Part shown: positions 44,512 through 53,634 of the stretch, in pieces
Numbering within the stretch: the first letter of the stretch is position 1
Layout: the number at the start of each line of letters is the position of its first letter
Origin: Eubacteriales bacterium
GTDB lineage: Bacteria > Bacillota > Clostridia > Christensenellales > Aristaeellaceae
DNA: 63,541 nucleotides
NCBI GenBank assembly: GCA_028705775.1
Contig: JAQWCW010000015.1
Location: forward strand, 1 to 63,541
Direction: 5' to 3'
Notes under the pieces: generated by a model
Seen by the model: only the letters and a program-made list of their open reading frames with translations
Database searches by the model: none
What the model was told of the DNA's origin: nothing
Position numbers and translations under genes: made by a program

Positions 44512-45399
44512 TCAACTATCAGGCACTATGCGCTCCCTCATAAACTGTATGAAACACGAAGTCGCCGATGGAAATACACGGTTTTTCTTCCATGCCAGCA
44601 CATGTCCCGTAATTCGTTCAGGAGCGAATGGAACAAAAACGAGCATCTCATTCGGGCGAATGGAGTGAGCGCCTTCTACACAGATCACGTAACCCAAGCC
44701 CCGCTCCACCAGCGATATAACATTCGTGAGCAGGTTATGCGAAGCGATGATCTTTAGATTCTCACTCTCTACGCCCAGCCAGCTCGAAATTTCCTCCTGA
44801 ACGATCCTGCGCCTGGGAAGAATCAACGGCAGCGGAAGGATGTCCGCCATGCCGACGCTGCCTGCCTGCGCCTTGGGATCGTCCCGCTGCATCAGGACGC
44901 CCCATCGTTCCGTGCACGGCAGGCGGATGTAGTCATATTTGGCGGCTTCCACAGGTTCCAGCAAGATGCCGATGTCGATGTCGCCCCGATCCAGTTTTTC
45001 TCGCACGTCGTCCCCATCAGCGTTGTACAATTCATACTGCACCATGGGATGCTCTCCAGAGAATTGTATGAGCGCGTCCGCGAGCATCCTCGCAGCGACG
45101 GTTTCGACGCAGCCGATGGCCACAACGCCGCCAACCAAATCCTCCAGTTTCGCCAAATCGCGTTCAGTCTTTTCAAGAAGAAGGATCATCTCCTTCGCCC
45201 GCTGCTGAAACAGGACGCCAGCGTCTGTTAAGGTGATCTGCCGTTTGCCTCGAATCAAAAGCCGGACACCAACCTCCTTTTCCAAATCCATCAGTTGACG
45301 GCTCAAGGTCGGCTGGGTGACGTGTAGCACTTCGGTCGCCCTGGTGATGTTCCCTTCCCGCGCGACCGCCAGAAAGTATTTCAGAACCCGAATGTCCAT
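44512..45399 (-). CDS. LysR-family transcriptional regulator
   Basis: This 295-residue LysR protein has an N-terminal winged HTH (MDIRVLKYFLAVAREGNITR, EVLHVTQPTLSRQLMDLEKEVG) and a periplasmic-binding-like effector domain (VGGVVAIGCVETVAARML near 90, DIDIGILLEPVE near 137). It is divergent from the MATE gene, and the two share a 248-bp control region. By the usual LysR arrangement it probably regulates the MATE and following redox genes. The effector is unknown. Confidence 0.93.
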   Translation of the reverse strand: MDIRVLKYFLAVAREGNITRATEVLHVTQPTLSRQLMDLEKEVGVRLLIRGKRQITLTDAGVLFQQRAKEMILLLEKTERDLAKLEDLVGGVVAIGCVETVAARMLADALIQFSGEHPMVQYELYNADGDDVREKLDRGDIDIGILLEPVEAAKYDYIRLPCTERWGVLMQRDDPKAQAGSVGMADILPLPLILPRRRIVQEEISSWLGVESENLKIIASHNLLTNVISLVERGLGYVICVEGAHSIRPNEMLVFVPFAPERITGHVLAWKKNRVFPSATSCFIQFMRERIVPDS

Positions 45400-45513
45400 C
45401 CTATTCCTCCTATCCGGTCGTTGATCCCATTATACCATCTCTGCCCGTCCGCGAACACAGGGCAGCGCATTTTTCATTCAAAAATTGAATAATACGGCAT
45501 CCATTATAGGCAT

Positions 45514-45542
45514 TTGACATTCCTTGCGAAAGCCCTTATCTT
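45514..45542 (+). promoter_or_regulatory. Promoter of the MATE/redox gene cluster
   Basis: TTGACA at 45514-45519 and TATCTT at 45537-45542, spacing 17 bp, lie within the LysR-MATE divergent region. The poor -10 fits an activator-dependent promoter. Confidence 0.7.
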
Positions 45543-45647
45543 ATGATCACGGGATACCCTTTGACGACCGCCAAGGCAGTCGTTCATGAAATCAGGCACA
45601 TCAGAAAGACCACCCGAATCACGAACCTCTCGTTGGAGGAAAGGACG

Positions 45648-46973
45648 ATGTTTGACAATAAAGCGCTCCGGCGGCTGATCCTTCCGCTGGTCGCGGAGCA
45701 GCTTCTGGTTATGCTGGTAGGCGTGGCGGACACCATGATGGCCTCCTACTCGGGCGAGGCGGCGATTTCGGGCGTGGCGCTGGTGGATATGGTGAATGCG
45801 GTGGTCATTGCGCTGTTGACCGCCGTCGCCACCGGCGGCGCGGTGATCGTATCACAGTATCTTGGAAGCCGGGAAGCACAGCACGCGGATTTAGCCGCCA
45901 GCCAGCTTCAAACTGTCACCTTCCTCGTATCTCTCACATTAACTGCCGTATGTCTGTCTTTGCACAAGGCCATCCTCGGTGCGCTGTTCGGCGCGGTGGA
46001 CGAGGCCGTGATGCGGTCAGCCACCACCTATTTTCTGATCACCGCCTGCTCGTTCCCCTTCCTGGGCATCTATAACGCCTCGGCGGCGCTGTTCCGCTCG
46101 ATGCGCCGGACGAGTGCCACCATGTGCGTGTCTCTTTTGATGAATGTGGTGCATATCGTTGGCAATATCATCGGAGTATTTGTGCTGCACGCGGGCGTGG
46201 CGGGCGTCGCGGCATCGACGCTCGTTTCCCGAGCGCTGGCGGGCGTCGTGATGACGGGCATGGCCTTTGGAGTGAAAAACGCGGTGCGCATCCGCTGGCG
46301 GGAGATTTTCTCCTGGAATCGAGAGATGATCGGACGAATCCTGCGCATCGGGGTGCCCAACAGCATTGAGAATGGGTTATTCATGCTGGGCAGGGTGCTG
46401 GTTACAAGCATCGTCGCACTGTTTGGCACGACGCAAATCGCGGCCAACGGCGTGGCGCAGAGCGTGGATATGTTTGCCATCGTTGTTGTCAGCGCCATGA
46501 ATCTGGCCGTGATCACCGTGGTGGGCCAGTGCGTTGGTGCGAAGGAATACGTTCAAGCCGAGAAATATCAGAAGAAGCTGATGCTGGTATCTTACGTCGC
46601 AACCACCGTGTTGACCCTCGCCGTATGGGCGATGTTACCCGGCATTTTGCGCCTCTATACACTGTCGGACAATACTTGGAAGCTCAGCTTCAACCTGATC
46701 ATGGCCCACAACATCATGGCAACGCTATTGCACCCGACCGCATTCAACCTGCCTAACGGCCTTCGCGCGGCGGGCGACGCACGCTTTACGATGGTTGCGG
46801 GCATCGCCTCTATGCTGATCTTCCGCCTCGGTACTGCGTACCTGCTCGGAATCGCGTTTCAGATGGGTATCTGGGGCGTGTGGGCCGCGATGGGCATGGA
46901 TTGGCTGGGCCGTTCCGCAATCTTTGCCCTGCGCTTCAAAGGCGGGCGGTGGCGGGAACACCGTGCAATCTGA
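45648..46973 (+). CDS. MATE-family multidrug efflux transporter
   Basis: This Na+ or H+ antiporter exports cationic drugs or metabolites. The start at 45648 (MFDNKALRRLILPLVAEQLL) is backed by GGAGGAAAGG; the open frame extends 35 codons further upstream without a site. The 441-residue product has about 12 membrane segments. The MATE motifs include VGVADTMMASYSGEAAISGVALVD at residues 24-47, LGIYNASAALFRSMRRTSAT near 143 and the second-half repeat ATQIAANGVAQSVDMFAI-like stretch near 260. A LysR regulator diverges from it. Confidence 0.93.
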   Translation: MFDNKALRRLILPLVAEQLLVMLVGVADTMMASYSGEAAISGVALVDMVNAVVIALLTAVATGGAVIVSQYLGSREAQHADLAASQLQTVTFLVSLTLTAVCLSLHKAILGALFGAVDEAVMRSATTYFLITACSFPFLGIYNASAALFRSMRRTSATMCVSLLMNVVHIVGNIIGVFVLHAGVAGVAASTLVSRALAGVVMTGMAFGVKNAVRIRWREIFSWNREMIGRILRIGVPNSIENGLFMLGRVLVTSIVALFGTTQIAANGVAQSVDMFAIVVVSAMNLAVITVVGQCVGAKEYVQAEKYQKKLMLVSYVATTVLTLAVWAMLPGILRLYTLSDNTWKLSFNLIMAHNIMATLLHPTAFNLPNGLRAAGDARFTMVAGIASMLIFRLGTAYLLGIAFQMGIWGVWAAMGMDWLGRSAIFALRFKGGRWREHRAI

Positions 46974-46989
46974 TTGGGCGCATTATAAT

Positions 46990-47150
46990 CGGAAGGAGGT
47001 GCCATAGAGTGTTTGAACGTTGTTTGATCGCATATTACCCTCATTCGAGTAACTCAACCGTCACCTCCATCGTATCTCTCGCTTTAACCCGCAGTGTGCT
47101 TGTCCTTGCACAAGGCCCTGCGGGAGGCAAAACGCTATTTCAGCGATGTG
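46990..47150 (+). pseudogene. Mosaic remnant: flavodoxin 5' end joined to a MATE fragment
   Basis: The first part, with its ribosome site (GGAAGGAGGTGCCAT) and the codons for FERCLIAYYPHSSN, is a damaged copy of the start of the flavodoxin gene at 50656. From about 47050 the DNA instead follows the MATE gene around 45915-45980 (CGTATCTCTC, CTTGCACAAGGCC). So two fragments from this locus have been stitched together. No product is expected. Confidence 0.7.
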
Positions 47151-47196
47151 GATTAACGACTTATTCACGCCTACAAATTTCCAGGAGGACGATTGA

Positions 47197-47630
47197 ATGC
47201 AAAGGAATTATCTCGGCCATGAAATACCCAAGCTCGGCTTTGGACTGATGCGCTTACCCATGATCGACGGGGAGATCGACCTCAAGCAGGTAGAGAAAAT
47301 GGTGGACACCTTTATCCAAAAAGGGTTTACTTACTTTGATACCGCCTATGTCTATGCGGGCGGGAAATCCGAGGGTGTCGCGCGCGAGACGCTCGTCAAA
47401 CGCTATCCCAGGGAAGCGTTTCAGCTTGCCACCAAGCTCCCCATGTGGCTGGTCAATCAAAAGTCCGACATGGAACGCTATTTCAGTGAATCGCTGGAGC
47501 GCGCAGGGGTAGAATACTTTGACTTCTACCTTTTGCACGGGATGCGGGCTTCCGTCTCGGACAGGTTTCCCTCGTCCAATATCGAGAAGGCAACGGATTT
47601 CGGTGCATGGGAATTCATTCAAAGAAAAAA
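47197..47630 (+). pseudogene. Aldo/keto reductase, 5' part (split by IS21 element)
   Basis: This is the N-terminal 145 codons of an aldo/keto reductase with a C-terminal ferredoxin domain. It starts MQRNYLGHEIPKLGFGLMRL, with FDTAYVYAGGKSE (catalytic Asp/Tyr) near residue 47 and FDFYLLHGM near 109. The frame runs into the mobile element at 47631. Removing the element and one AAAAA copy rejoins it exactly with 49881 (IQRK-KAEGKIKHIGFS). Confidence 0.88.
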
Positions 47631-47732
47631 TGTCAATAGCGTTCTGAAAATGCCGAAAAATGGCGGTTAAAAAGTGTAAGAAAATGGCGGCCAGGGTACA
47701 GGCAGCCAAGGTTACATTCGAGGGAAAACGGC

Positions 47733-48524
47733 TTACGAAGGTTCGAACAGAGCGTTGACAATGTGCTGCTTTTGTTTCATGAATTCCTTCCTTTCCTTCA
47801 GGCGGTAGCTCTCCCCCTTAATGTTGACGACAGTGCAGTGGTGGAGAACGCGGTCGAGGATCGCGGAGGCGATGGTGACGTCGGCGAAGACCTCGTTCCA
47901 CTGGGAGAAGGCCTTGTTGGAGGTAAAGATGGTGGAGGCCTTCTCATAGCGCTTGGCGATCAACTGAAAGAACAGGTTCGCGCCCTGAATGTCCATGGGC
48001 AGGTAGCCAATCTCGTCAATGATAAGCAGCTTGTAGCGGGAGAACCACTTCATCTTTTCGGACAGACGGTTCTCGTAATGGCTGCGTTTGAGCATATCGA
48101 TCAGCGCGTGGCAGTTGACGTAATAGGTGGAATATCGGTTCTGCGCGGCGAGGGTGCCAATGGCGGTGGCGAGGTGTGTCTTGCCGACGCCGGGCGGGCC
48201 GAGGAAGACGACGTTCTCGGCGTTCTCCAGGAAGCGCATGGTTGCCAGTTCCAGGATCTGGCGCTTGTCAATGGAGGGCTGGAAGCCGAAGTCAAAGTCC
48301 TCAAGGGTCTTGCGCATGGGGATGCCGGACATGCGGATCTGGTTCTCGTAGGCGCGGCGGCGCTTGCCGGCAGCCTCTTCTGCGAAGATGTGATCCAGCA
48401 CTTCCACGATGTTCAGATCATCCTTCACGGCCCGCTCCAGGTAGTTGTCCAGGGTCGTAAGGGTGCTCTTCATCTTCAGGACTTCCAGGTTATCCTTGAT
48501 GCGCTGGTAGAGGATATCACTCAT
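47733..48524 (-). CDS. istB: IS21 helper ATPase IstB
   Basis: This AAA+ ATPase assists IS21 transposition. The start at 48524 (MSDILYQRIKDNLEVLK) overlaps the istA end by eight bases. The 263-residue product has Walker A FLGPPGVGKTHLATAIG near 109, Walker B LLIIDEIGYLPMD near 168 and the conserved ANLFFQLIAKRYEKASTIFTSN-like region after it. Length is normal for the family. Confidence 0.95.
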   Translation of the reverse strand: MSDILYQRIKDNLEVLKMKSTLTTLDNYLERAVKDDLNIVEVLDHIFAEEAAGKRRRAYENQIRMSGIPMRKTLEDFDFGFQPSIDKRQILELATMRFLENAENVVFLGPPGVGKTHLATAIGTLAAQNRYSTYYVNCHALIDMLKRSHYENRLSEKMKWFSRYKLLIIDEIGYLPMDIQGANLFFQLIAKRYEKASTIFTSNKAFSQWNEVFADVTIASAILDRVLHHCTVVNIKGESYRLKERKEFMKQKQHIVNALFEPS

Positions 48525-49731
48525 GGCCCACCTCCGTCGCCGCGTCGTAGACGGACAGGTCGATGTGCCGGATGGGGAAGTCGACGATATTGTCCCCGCG
48601 GAGCAGCGTGTTTTCGGTCTCAAACTGATGCTTCACGGTGAGGCGCCGGTAATGGCCCGGATTGACGACCATGTCCCGGCTCTGGTAAGATAGTTTGTGG
48701 GTAGCAATCTGCTTTCCGTTGTAGTGGACGGCAAGGGTGTTATCCAGGGCCACGACTGCCACATCCTTGCCGACGTATTCCGCGGGCACGGAGTACTGAT
48801 TCCCGGCAAAGCTGATGAGGCAGTCCTTTTGTACCCGGCGCAGGTTGATCCGGTCCAGGATGTACTCCCTTTTGACCGGGCTCAGGCGCTCCTTCTTCAA
48901 CTGGGCGAAGGGGATCTTGCCGGTGGTGGCGTGGATCTTGCCGTTGACCTTGTTGCACCAGGAAATCGCCTGACCGTTCAAGTCGTCCAGGGAAGTATAG
49001 CGGATGCCCACCATGAAGTCCTTCCGGACATACTGTACCGTTCGCTCCACTTTGCCTTTGGTCTGGCCCCGGTACGGCCGGCAGAGAACGGGCTTGAAGC
49101 CATAAAATCCCGCGAAATCCTCAAACTGCCGGTTCATCTCACTGTCCTCCTGCTTGAGCAGACGCTTGACCACCACCTGCTTCATGTTGTCGTAGAGGAT
49201 CTCCTCCGGGTAGCCCCCGAAGTACCTGAACGCGTTTTGGTGGCACCGGATCAGCGTGCCTGTGGACATGTCGGTCACGAATTCAATGTATCGCATCCGG
49301 GAGAACCCCAACACCATGAGGAAGCAGTACAGCTTCCTTAGCTGCCCGCCGTCCCGCACCAGATGGTCTTCGAAGAATGCCCAGTCTACCTGACCCTGAA
49401 GCCCGGGCATGGTCTCGAACCGTACCGTCGCCTTCTCGTCCAGGTCGCCCTTCTTCTGTCTCACATATTCCCGAACGATGGTGTACTTCCCTTGAAAACC
49501 TTGCTCCTGCAGCTTCTCCAGGATCTTTACCGCGCTGTACGGCGCTTCTTCCAGCCATTGGTCGATCTGATGCTTGTACGGGTCCAGTATGGACGGCTTC
49601 GGCCCAGACAATTGGTACGCTGGCTTCGTTTCTGACAGCGCGTATCGCTTTGCCGTACGCGGGTCGAGGTGATACTTCTTCCCGATTTCCGTGTAGTTTA
49701 ATCCCTTCTGGCGGTCGTTGCGGATGTCCAT
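48517..49731 (-). CDS. istA: IS21 transposase IstA
   Basis: This DDE transposase has an N-terminal HTH (MDIRNDRQKGLNYTEIGKKY, DPRTAKRYA). The catalytic acidic residues are visible in QVDWAFFED, ILYDNMKQVVV and KGKVERTVQYV. A C-terminal beta-barrel domain follows. The start at 49731 is preferred because an AAGGAG site lies ahead of it; two other in-frame starts exist up to 49770. Its end overlaps istB. Confidence 0.93.
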   Translation of the reverse strand: MDIRNDRQKGLNYTEIGKKYHLDPRTAKRYALSETKPAYQLSGPKPSILDPYKHQIDQWLEEAPYSAVKILEKLQEQGFQGKYTIVREYVRQKKGDLDEKATVRFETMPGLQGQVDWAFFEDHLVRDGGQLRKLYCFLMVLGFSRMRYIEFVTDMSTGTLIRCHQNAFRYFGGYPEEILYDNMKQVVVKRLLKQEDSEMNRQFEDFAGFYGFKPVLCRPYRGQTKGKVERTVQYVRKDFMVGIRYTSLDDLNGQAISWCNKVNGKIHATTGKIPFAQLKKERLSPVKREYILDRINLRRVQKDCLISFAGNQYSVPAEYVGKDVAVVALDNTLAVHYNGKQIATHKLSYQSRDMVVNPGHYRRLTVKHQFETENTLLRGDNIVDFPIRHIDLSVYDAATEVGHE

Positions 49732-49875
49732 CCATTTTGCTCCTTCCATTCCTTCAGCCCTTTCTGCCACACCGTCTTGTGTAACAAAAAGAGTCTACCA
49801 TCCGCCCGGCCTCAGCCGCCACTTTATGACATTTTTTCCGCGCCATTTTTTATCATTTTATCACCGCCACCGACA

Positions 49876-50592
49876 AAAAAGGCGGAAGGGAAAATTAAGC
49901 ATATCGGGTTCAGCTTTCACGATACGGCGGACGTGCTCGACCGGATGCTGACCGAGCATTCCGAGGTGGAATTTGTCCAGCTTCAGATCAACTAGGCTGA
50001 CTGGGAGGACGAGAAGATACAGGCCCGCAGATGTTATGAAGTCGCCATGAAGCACGAGATACCCGTTATCGTCATGGAGCCGGTAAAGGGCGGAACACTC
50101 GCGAATCTCAGATCCGATGTTGGTGATATTCTTCATGAGGCGAACCCGGGCACTTCGTTCGCCTCGTGGGCGATCCGGTATTCAGCATCTCTCGACGGCA
50201 TCATCACAGTTCTAAGCGGAATGTCCGATACCGACCAACTGGACGATAACGTGTCCTATATGGAGAGATTTCAGCCCCTGGACAGCGGCGAAAGAACAGT
50301 CATTGAAAAAGCTGTCGAGGCACTGAAATCGGTGGAACTGATCGGCTGTACAGCCTGCAAGTACTGCGTTAACGATTGCCCTCAGAACATTGGTATTCCT
50401 TCGATCTTCGAATTGGTGAACGAGTTTCGCGTGTACAGAGATCTGGCATATGCGAAAAGGCGTTATGGAAACACAATGAAGGAAAGCGGCAAGGCATCTG
50501 ACTGTATCGCGTGCGGCTCCTGCGAGAGCCACTGCCCGCAAAAGCTGGAGATCATTCGGCTGCTGAATGAGGCTGCGCTGCAACTTGAGTAA
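49876..50592 (+). pseudogene. Aldo/keto reductase, 3' part with ferredoxin domain, also carrying a stop
   Basis: This continues the split reductase: KAEGKIKHIGFSFHDTADVL, then an in-frame TAG at 49993-49995 where related enzymes have Tyr (QIN-stop-ADWED), then the C-terminal part to 50592. Two [4Fe-4S] motifs are present, CTACKYCVNDCP and CIACGSCESHCP. The gene is therefore broken twice, by the IS and by the nonsense change. An internal start could still express a short C-terminal piece, but nothing supports that. Confidence 0.85.
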
Positions 50593-50655
50593 AGACCGCA
50601 TGGGCGGTCGTGCGATTTGAATGCTCGCATTATAATCGAAAGGAGGTGCCATGGA

Positions 50656-51150
50656 ATGCTTGAACGTTGTTTGATCGCATATTTCTCTCACTCAGGTAAC
50701 ACGAAACGGATCGCGAAGATGATTGGCGAACTGACGAAAGGGAGCTTATATGAGATATGCCCGCAAAATCCTTACCCCTCAACATATAAGGCAGTCCTAG
50801 ACCAAGCACGCAGGGAGATCATGAACGGAGTAAAGCCTGCGCTCAAAGGCCAGTTGCCGTCGCTTGACGAGGTTGCGGTTGTTTTTGTCGGCACGCCGAA
50901 CTGGTGGAGCACCATCGCGCCGCCCGTCGCCAGCTTCCTGTCGCAGAGTGATTTAGCCGGAAAGCTGGTAATTCCATTCTGCACGCACGGCGGGAGCGGG
51001 TTGGCAAGAATCGCAACAGACATGGAGCGCCTAGTCCCCGGAGCCAAGGTGCTGCGCGGATATGCGACCTATGAAGACGGCGGGCAGGACACGATAGCGG
51101 AATTGACATCCTGGCTGGCACTAATTGGCGGAATGAAACAGATGGCATGA
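50656..51150 (+). CDS. Flavodoxin
   Basis: This 164-residue flavodoxin starts MLERCLIAYFSHSGNTKRIA, containing the FMN phosphate loop SHSGNT. A GTPNWWSTIAPP motif lies near residue 79 and FCTHGGSGL near 109. The ATG at 50656 is used because an ATG five bases earlier, at 50651, gives a short frame; AGGAGG is at 50641. This type commonly travels with aldo/keto reductases and CMD proteins in LysR-controlled redox clusters, as here. A broken second copy of its 5' end lies at 46990. Confidence 0.92.
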   Translation: MLERCLIAYFSHSGNTKRIAKMIGELTKGSLYEICPQNPYPSTYKAVLDQARREIMNGVKPALKGQLPSLDEVAVVFVGTPNWWSTIAPPVASFLSQSDLAGKLVIPFCTHGGSGLARIATDMERLVPGAKVLRGYATYEDGGQDTIAELTSWLALIGGMKQMA

Positions 51151-51175
51151 CAAGAAATGGAAGGAGGACGATCCT

Positions 51176-52147
51176 ATGAAATACGCAACCCTTGGCAATT
51201 CCGGCATTGAGGTATCCCGCCTCTGCGTAGGCTGCATGAGCTTCGGCGATCCCGCCAGCAAAATGCACGCATGGACGCTGAACCCCGAGGAGAGCGAGGC
51301 GCTGATCAAGCGTGCTCTCGACCTGGGCATCAACTTCTTCGATACCGCCAACGGATACTCAGCGGGTACCAGCGAGGAGTATCTAGGGCGTGCTCTCAAG
51401 AAGCACGTCCCCCGCGACAAGGTAGTCATCGGCACCAAGGTATACAATAACGAAGGGCATCTATCCAAGCCAGCCATACTGCGGGAGATCGATGGGTCAT
51501 TAAAGCGCCTGGACACAGACTATGTGGATCTGTACATCATCCACCGCTTTGACTACGATACTCCCATCGAAGAAACCATGGAGGCGCTTCACAGCTTATT
51601 GAAGGCTGGTAAGGTGCGGGCCATCGGCGCTTCCGCCATGTACGGATACCAGTTCCACAACATGCAGGTTGCGGCGGAACAGAACGGCTGGACAAGGTTT
51701 GTTTCCATGCAGAATCACTATAACCTGCTCTACCGGGAGGACGAGCGGGAGTTGATCCCCATCTGCAAAGAGCAGAACGTCGCCCTCACACCCTACAGCC
51801 CGCTGGCCGCCGGGCGGCTTTCTCGCCTGGAATGGAAGGCCGACACCCTCCGCAGCCAGACAGACAAGATTGCCATCTCCAAGTACGACGATACTCAGGA
51901 ATCCGACTATGGCATTGTCCTCAGGGTCAATGAGCTTGCGCAAAAGTACGACGTGACGATGACGCAGATTGCGCTGGCGTGGCATCTGGCCAAGGGTGTG
52001 ACCGCGCCCATCATCGGCGCGACCAAGGCGAAGTACCTTGACGATGCGGCAGGTGCGTTCGACGTTACCCTCACAGCGGAGGACGTCGCCTATCTGGAGG
52101 AACCATACGTCCCCCATAAGATCGTGGGCGCGCTCCCGCACGCATAA
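51176..52147 (+). CDS. Aldo/keto reductase (intact)
   Basis: This 323-residue NADPH-dependent aldo/keto reductase starts MKYATLGNSGIEVSRLCVGC after GGAGG. Catalytic tetrad positions are visible in FFDTANGYSAGTSEEYLG (Asp, Tyr) near 55-72, a Lys in VIGTKVYNN near 84 and a His in LYIIHRFDYD near 122. The NADP site includes APIIGATKAKYLDDA near 280. It lies 25 bp after flavodoxin and is followed by the CMD gene. It differs from the broken ferredoxin-tailed reductase. Confidence 0.93.
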   Translation: MKYATLGNSGIEVSRLCVGCMSFGDPASKMHAWTLNPEESEALIKRALDLGINFFDTANGYSAGTSEEYLGRALKKHVPRDKVVIGTKVYNNEGHLSKPAILREIDGSLKRLDTDYVDLYIIHRFDYDTPIEETMEALHSLLKAGKVRAIGASAMYGYQFHNMQVAAEQNGWTRFVSMQNHYNLLYREDERELIPICKEQNVALTPYSPLAAGRLSRLEWKADTLRSQTDKIAISKYDDTQESDYGIVLRVNELAQKYDVTMTQIALAWHLAKGVTAPIIGATKAKYLDDAAGAFDVTLTAEDVAYLEEPYVPHKIVGALPHA

Positions 52148-52198
52148 GCCGAAACTGTGTCCATGGAAAAGACATATGAGCAAAAAGGAGGATTTCAA

Positions 52199-52519
52199 AT
52201 GAAACCAGTGACTGCTGGCCGTGATGCGCTGGGAGAGTTTGCACCCCAGTTTGCATCTCTGAACGATGATATACTGTTCGGCGAGGTTTGGTCGCGTGAA
52301 GAAATGCTCTCCCCGAGGGATCGCAGCTTGATCACTGTATCCGCCCTGATGGCAAGCGGTATTCTTGACAGCTCTCTGCAATTTCATATCGGCAAGGCGA
52401 AGGAGAACGGAGTAACAAAGGATGAAATGGTGGAGGTGTTGACCCAGCTTGCCTTCTATGCTGGCTGGCCCAAGGCGTGGGCGGCGATGCGCATGGCAAA
52501 GGACGTTTATTTGGGATAA
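52199..52519 (+). CDS. Carboxymuconolactone decarboxylase (CMD)/AhpD-family protein
   Basis: The start at 52199 (MKPVTAGRDALGEF) follows AAAAGGAGG. The 106-residue product has the CMD fold motifs EMLSPRDRSLITVSALMASG near 36-55, LQFHIGKAKENGV and MVEVLTQLAFYAGWPKAWAA near 77-96. The CxxC of AhpD is absent, so peroxidase activity is unlikely; a decarboxylase-like or binding role is more probable. It is the last gene of the LysR-linked cluster. Confidence 0.9.
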   Translation: MKPVTAGRDALGEFAPQFASLNDDILFGEVWSREEMLSPRDRSLITVSALMASGILDSSLQFHIGKAKENGVTKDEMVEVLTQLAFYAGWPKAWAAMRMAKDVYLG

Positions 52520-52589
52520 CATACATCGCTCGTGACAGGACGACCTTCTGGAGCTGAAACGAAGCAACATCCTTTCTTGCATTGACGCG

Positions 52590-52614
52590 GAATCCCGGCA
52601 AAGCGCCGGGATTC
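52590..52614. terminator. Bidirectional terminator
   Basis: GAATCCCGGC / GCCGGGATTC hairpin lies between the converging CMD and acidic-protein genes. TATATTTT follows on the plus strand. Confidence 0.75.
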
Positions 52615-52630
52615 TGTATATTTTGGGGGC

Positions 52631-53281
52631 TTACTTGTCCACGTCCTCCGTGGATGCCGCGCCCTTCTTGCCTTTGCCCTTACGCGCGGGCTTCTTGGCC
52701 GGTTCGTTATCCTCGGGCTGCGCCTCAGCCTTTGCCTCGGCTTCCACAGGTTCCGGTATAACTTCCGTGGCCTCCGGCTCTACCGTGATTACAACCAGCC
52801 GCCCTTCGCCTTCGTCCTCGATGATCTCGGCCTTGATGGCCTCGCCGTCCGTCATTGCCGCCGCGATGTCGGCTATCGGCTCGCCAGCGGCTTGTGCGTC
52901 CTCCAGCGCCTGCGCGAATGCCTCCACCACCGGTGCGGGAAGGGATTCGCTTGGCTGCTCGTCATGCGGCTGCGATTCCGCCTCCGCTGCAATGTCTACC
53001 GCCGGTGCCGCTTCCTGCGGCTGCGCGTCTTGGGCTAAGGGCTTCCGCGTCCTCCGCTCGCGCGTCTGCGGGAATTCCTCGGGCAGCACGCCCGGCTCGA
53101 ACATAATCTTGAAGGTGATCGCGCCGTTCAGCGGTACGTCGAATTTGAAGTCCTGATACTCCAGCTTCTTGAGGTCGTCTGGGATTTCGATGTTCTTGTA
53201 CCGCTTGATCTCCCTGCCCTCCACTAAAAAGCATACCGGAACCGCGTCCCTCAGTTTCGCCGTGAGCTTGCCCATTTCCAT
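52631..53281 (-). CDS. Conserved-looking hypothetical with acidic, repetitive C-terminal half
   Basis: I do not know a function. The start at 53281 (MEMGKLTAKLRDAVPVCF) has GGAGG at the right distance. Residues 1-75 look like a folded domain (FLVEGREIKRYKNIEIPDDL, FKFDVPLNGAITFKIMFEPG). Residues 85-216 are Ala/Glu/Pro-rich and end in a basic KKPARKGKGKKG stretch. A leader motif shared with the SprT-like gene suggests they come from the same mobile element. Confidence 0.65.
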   Translation of the reverse strand: MEMGKLTAKLRDAVPVCFLVEGREIKRYKNIEIPDDLKKLEYQDFKFDVPLNGAITFKIMFEPGVLPEEFPQTRERRTRKPLAQDAQPQEAAPAVDIAAEAESQPHDEQPSESLPAPVVEAFAQALEDAQAAGEPIADIAAAMTDGEAIKAEIIEDEGEGRLVVITVEPEATEVIPEPVEAEAKAEAQPEDNEPAKKPARKGKGKKGAASTEDVDK

Positions 53282-53634
53282 GATTCGTTCCTCCATTCGT
53301 TGTTGTACGGGCTTGTCGCCTGTGGCTCACAGCTTACGCAGTCACCCGTGGAAAGCAAGCCTTCACGGCAAAGAAATCAAAAGAAATTTCTGCACTGTAC
53401 ACGCCCACTTACGGCGTTTTCACGGCCATGGGCGGGAATCTGGGCCGGGCCTACGTCGAAAACGCACCACATGGGCGTTGGTGGTGCGACATATCGGAAA
53501 TCCCGAGGGACGCAAAAGCCCGGCGCTTTTGCCGGGCCGTGTCACCAAGATTATCTGGTTTCTTCGGCGCTGAGCCGCAGCGCGCAGAAAATAGCCGGAG
53601 CACCTACCGTTACCCATAAGCTGCAACAGCGATT
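53282..53634. other. Gene-free leader and spacer region
   Basis: It contains the shared leader motif at 53321-53336 and a GC-rich hairpin (GCCCGGC / GCCGGGC, about 53518-53537). No coding sequence is supported. Confidence 0.5.
53321..53336 (-). promoter_or_regulatory. Leader motif TAAGCTGTGAgCCACA (copy 1)
   Basis: Minus-strand motif 40 nt upstream of the acidic-protein start. The same motif with one base fewer lies 31 nt upstream of the SprT-like gene. Confidence 0.5.

Larger units (their letters stand above)
47631..49875 (-). mobile_element. IS21-family insertion sequence, 2245 bp
   Basis: The element encodes IstA and IstB on the minus strand and is bounded by TGTC...GACA ends. The ends are long imperfect inverted repeats carrying repeated AAAATGGCGG-type motifs (47651-47690 and 49815-49855), the usual multiple transposase-binding sites of IS21. 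A five-base target duplication AAAAA flanks it (47626-47630 and 49876-49880), although the A-rich target allows one base of doubt. Both genes look intact, so it may still be active. Confidence 0.93.
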
